DNA from: Chloroflexota bacterium | GTDB taxonomy: Bacteria; Chloroflexota; Dormibacteria; Dormibacterales; Dormibacteraceae | Direction: 5' to 3' | Length of the DNA stretch: 64,000 nucleotides | Assembly (NCBI GenBank): GCA_005883575.1 | Contig: VBFH01000035.1 | Location: forward strand, 1 to 64,000 | Part shown: one piece after another, positions 61,629 to 64,000 of the stretch | How the letters are laid out: each line of letters begins with the position of its first letter | How positions within the stretch are numbered: position 1 is the first letter of the stretch | Notes under the pieces: generated by a model | Seen by the model: the letters and a program-made list of their open reading frames with translations, nothing else | Told to the model about the DNA's origin: nothing | Databases searched by the model: none | Position numbers and translations under genes: made by a program

Positions 61629-62579
61629 ATGAGGCTGGACCTTGAGGGCATGATCCCGGCGACCGTCCTGCCCATGACTGTGGACGCCGGGATCGACGAG
61701 GCTGGTCTGCGCAGGTACATCCGTCATGTGGCCAGGGCCAGACCCAAAGCGCTTGCCATCAACGTCGACACCGGCGAGGGCCCGCACCTGTGGCAGAAGG
61801 AGCGGCTGCGGGTGCTCGACCTGGTGCTGGCCGAGGTCGGCGACCGTATCCCGGTGATCGCCGGGCTGGGCGCGCAGTTCACCGCGCAGGCGGTGGACCT
61901 GGCGTGCGAAATCAAGGAGGTCGGTGCCGCCGGCCTGCTCGTCTTCCCGATCGGCGCTTACCACGGGCTTCCCCTCGACCCGGAGCTGCCGGTCAGATAC
62001 CACGCCGCAATCGGCGACGCCACCGGGTTGCCGCTCGTCCTATTTCAGCTTCAGCCCGCGCTGGGCGGCGTCAACTTCGACGCGCAGACTCTCGATCGCA
62101 TGTGCAGGGTGGCCCAGGTCGTCGCGATCAAGGAGGCGTCGTTCGATCGCAAGCGGTTTGTTGAGGTCCGCGACGCGGTCAAAGCCGCTCGCCCCGAGTG
62201 CATCTACCTGACCGGAAACGACAACTTCATCTACGAGTCATTCGTGCTCGGCGCGCAGGGCGCATTGATTGGTTTCGGAGCGGTCGCGATCCAGCAGCAG
62301 GTCGACCTGGTCACCCACGCGCTGGCAGGCCGGCACGACCAGGCGCGCCGCATCATGGACCGACTGACCCCGCTGGTCGACGCCATTTTCGCTCCTCCGG
62401 TCAGGAACTACAGGGCGCGCGCCAAGGCCGCGCTCGTGATGCAGGGAATCATCGATCGCGAGACGGTCCGCCCACCGCTCCTGCCCATCTCGGATGCCGA
62501 GAGGGAACGCATTCGTGTGGCGCTCGTCGCCGCGGGCGAGCTGGAGGAAAAGGGCGGCGAAGCGAAAGCCTTGGCATGA
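61629..62579 (+). CDS. Dihydrodipicolinate synthase (DapA)/N-acetylneuraminate lyase family protein
   Basis: 316 residues, start after GGGGAGG. TIM-barrel class I aldolase: MIPATVLPMTVDAGIDEAGLRRYIRHV, LAINVDTGEGPHLWQKERLRVL in the TGE loop, and Schiff-base Lys in VVAIKEASFDRKRF (about residue 170), then YLTGNDNFIYESFVLGAQGALIG. Family members condense or cleave pyruvate-type substrates, or dehydrate keto-deoxy sugar acids. Its operon suggests catabolic use, for example 5-keto-4-deoxyglucarate-type dehydration or a retro-aldol reaction. Confidence 0.87.
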   Translation: MRLDLEGMIPATVLPMTVDAGIDEAGLRRYIRHVARARPKALAINVDTGEGPHLWQKERLRVLDLVLAEVGDRIPVIAGLGAQFTAQAVDLACEIKEVGAAGLLVFPIGAYHGLPLDPELPVRYHAAIGDATGLPLVLFQLQPALGGVNFDAQTLDRMCRVAQVVAIKEASFDRKRFVEVRDAVKAARPECIYLTGNDNFIYESFVLGAQGALIGFGAVAIQQQVDLVTHALAGRHDQARRIMDRLTPLVDAIFAPPVRNYRARAKAALVMQGIIDRETVRPPLLPISDAERERIRVALVAAGELEEKGGEAKALA

Positions 62580-63586
62580 AGCTCGGGGTTTTCGTGCCCT
62601 CGTACCTCCTTCCGGGTGAGGCCGCGACGCACGGCGCCCAGATCCGCCGATTTGCCGTCATGGCAGAGGAGCTGGGGTTCAACTCGCTCTTCATCACCGA
62701 CCACCTGCTTACGGCGAGGCGGTTCTACAGGGTGAGCTGGACCGAGCCGATGATGACGCTTTCTCACGTCGCCGCCGTCACCAGTCAGATCAAGCTCGGC
62801 ACCTCTGTGCTTGTGCTGCCGACGCGCCAGCCGGTCGTGCTGGCGAAGGAGATCGCCACCCTTCAGCATCTGAGCGGTGGCCGCTTCATCTACGGCGTGG
62901 GGACCGGGTGGTTCCCGCCGGAGTTCGAGTCGACGGGCAGCTCGCGCCAGCAGCGTGGCGCACGCACGGACGAGGTCCTCGAAGCATCTATGCAGCTCCT
63001 GAAGGGCGGCCATGTCACGTTCGAGGGCTCCTACTACCGCTTGAGCGACATCACAATCGAACCGATCGGCCAAGTCCCGCCAGTCTGGGTCGCCGGCGGC
63101 GGCCAGTACACGCACGCCGCCTCACCTGAGCAGCCCGAAATGTCCGCCAACGTGCTGGCGCGTATCTGCCGGTGGGATGGATGGATCGCGCGACCGACCG
63201 CCGCCCCGCCGCAGATCGCCGAGGACCTCGGCAAGATCGACGCGGAGCTGAAGCGCCAGGGCACCAGTCGCAGACGGAAGATGTTCACTGTCGCGCACGA
63301 AAACTTCTGCTGGCTCAGCGAGAAGGCGCCCAAAAAAGCCGCCATCGAGGAGCAGAAGCGCTACCTGATGGCCGTCGTGTCCGATGAGCGACCGTGGGAC
63401 TACATTGAGGCCGTTTATCTCACCGGCACGATCGACGACATTCAGCGCCGCATCCAGGAGCGAATCGACGTGGGTGTTGAAGAGATCTTTCTTCACACGA
63501 TGACGGCGGATCCGCATCAGCTCGAGCTTTTCGCAAGGCACATCCTGGAGCCGTTCGCGCGTGTTGACGCCAAAGCGATCCCTTGA
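62576..63586 (+). CDS. LLM class flavin- or F420-dependent oxidoreductase
   Basis: 336 residues; ATG overlaps the previous stop (ATGA). Luciferase-like barrel: KLGVFVPSYLLPGEAATHGAQIRRFAVMAEELGFNSLFITDHLL, LSHVAAVTSQIKLGTSVLVLPTRQPVVLAKEIATLQHLSGGRFIYGVGTGWFPPEF, and a C-terminal INTERIM TGTIDDIQRRIQERIDVGVEEIFLH. Whether FMN or F420 is the cofactor cannot be settled from sequence. It is between a DapA-like enzyme and an SDR. Confidence 0.86.
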   Translation: MKLGVFVPSYLLPGEAATHGAQIRRFAVMAEELGFNSLFITDHLLTARRFYRVSWTEPMMTLSHVAAVTSQIKLGTSVLVLPTRQPVVLAKEIATLQHLSGGRFIYGVGTGWFPPEFESTGSSRQQRGARTDEVLEASMQLLKGGHVTFEGSYYRLSDITIEPIGQVPPVWVAGGGQYTHAASPEQPEMSANVLARICRWDGWIARPTAAPPQIAEDLGKIDAELKRQGTSRRRKMFTVAHENFCWLSEKAPKKAAIEEQKRYLMAVVSDERPWDYIEAVYLTGTIDDIQRRIQERIDVGVEEIFLHTMTADPHQLELFARHILEPFARVDAKAIP

Positions 63587-64000
63587 GCTTCGAAGGCCGC
63601 ACGGCGTTGGTCACCGGTGGCACGCGTGGCATCGGCCTTGCCATCGTCCGGGCGCTGCGCCGCGGGGGCGCCCGGGTGATCGCCATAGGCAAGTCCACAG
63701 AGCAGATCGCTGCGTTCCGAACTGAGTTCGTGGATGATCCCCTCGCCACCGCCGAGCTCGCAGATGTGCGCGAGCGCGGCGCTCTGGAAGCCGTCCGGCA
63801 GAGACTGACCGAGCTCGACATCCTGATCCCCAACGCGGGGGTGAACACGCGCGTGAAGGCGCTGGAGCTGCCTGACGAACCGCTGCGGGAGATGTTGGAG
63901 ACCAACCTGTATGGCGTGTTCGTGACCTGTCAGGTCTTTGCGCCCCTGCTTTTCGAGCGGCCGGGGAGTCGGGTAGTGATTACAAGCTCGGTGTCCGCTA
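63583..64000 (+). CDS. SDR family oxidoreductase, 3' end outside window
   Basis: Starts at TTG overlapping the LLM stop (TTGA) and stays open to the window edge (about 139 residues). SFEGRTALVTGGTRGIGLAIVRALRRGGARVIAIG is the Rossmann start, PNAGVN replaces NNAG, and RVVITSSVSA at the edge carries the catalytic Ser. The Tyr-Lys pair lies beyond the window. Confidence 0.85.
   Translation, partial: MSFEGRTALVTGGTRGIGLAIVRALRRGGARVIAIGKSTEQIAAFRTEFVDDPLATAELADVRERGALEAVRQRLTELDILIPNAGVNTRVKALELPDEPLREMLETNLYGVFVTCQVFAPLLFERPGSRVVITSSVSA

Overview
This is a high-GC (about 65%) bacterial chromosome segment with dense, overlapping operons. Most junctions are ATGA, GTGA, TTGA or TGATG overlaps, and GTG/TTG starts are common. 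The families present (DUF1918, DUF4386, DUF4389, DUF4432, LLM-type oxidoreductase, GlgX-TreZ-TreY trehalose set) suit a soil bacterium of the Actinomycetota/Chloroflexota/Dormibacterota type. No rRNA or complete tRNA is visible, so the phylum is an inference. Almost everything is accessory carbon catabolism.

Layout. 1-1192: 3' part of an enoyl-CoA hydratase gene and a DUF1918 gene. 1193-2195: gene-poor stretch with a small remnant and a hairpin. 2256-9024 (+): aldo/keto reductase, ThDP enzyme, SDR, FGGY sugar kinase, fold-III PLP protein, SDR. 8959-10556 (-): dhaL and dhaK, divergent from a ketose-epimerase-like TIM barrel (10620). 11567-14636 (+): LsrF-like thiolase, ribulose-phosphate-3-epimerase, SIS isomerase, SorC/LsrR-type regulator. 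14749-23438 (+): APC permease, DUF4432, PLP protein, SDR, cyclase, VOC protein, 2-hydroxyacid dehydrogenase and an LsrK-like kinase. The promoters of these last two operons carry the same two-box operator, which ties LsrF, LsrK, the regulator and the APC permease into one predicted regulon. It resembles autoinducer-2 processing but has no LsrABCD importer or LsrG in the window.

23643-36742: a secreted protein, a secreted phosphoesterase, glgX-treZ-treY (glycogen to trehalose), membrane proteins of unknown function and a large ATPase-LuxR regulator. 36775-38877: MDR oxidoreductase and a formamidase-type amidase, separated by a short tRNA-3'-end-like sequence.

39357-49527 (+): Gfo/Idh oxidoreductase, a complete branched-chain-type ABC importer, class II HDAC-like deacetylase, RraA-type protein, an internally deleted RidA remnant, SDR and a D-aminoacylase-like amidohydrolase. 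This looks like an uptake and deacylation operon for an acylated amine or amino-acid-like compound. 49524-57006: a Cys-rich putative glycosidase (-), then isochorismatase-like hydrolase, D-serine-dehydratase-like enzyme, KDG kinase, KDPG aldolase, amidohydrolase and amidase. 56973-61145 (-): SDR, LacI regulator, gluconate-dehydrogenase subunit 3-like protein and GMC oxidoreductase. 61212-64000 (+): VOC protein, DapA-family enzyme, LLM oxidoreductase and an SDR that runs off the window.

Four genes (2256, 5852, 10556 and 50705 as called) have family-like N-termini encoded upstream of any ATG/GTG/TTG. Coordinates use the first canonical start and the extension is given in each entry.
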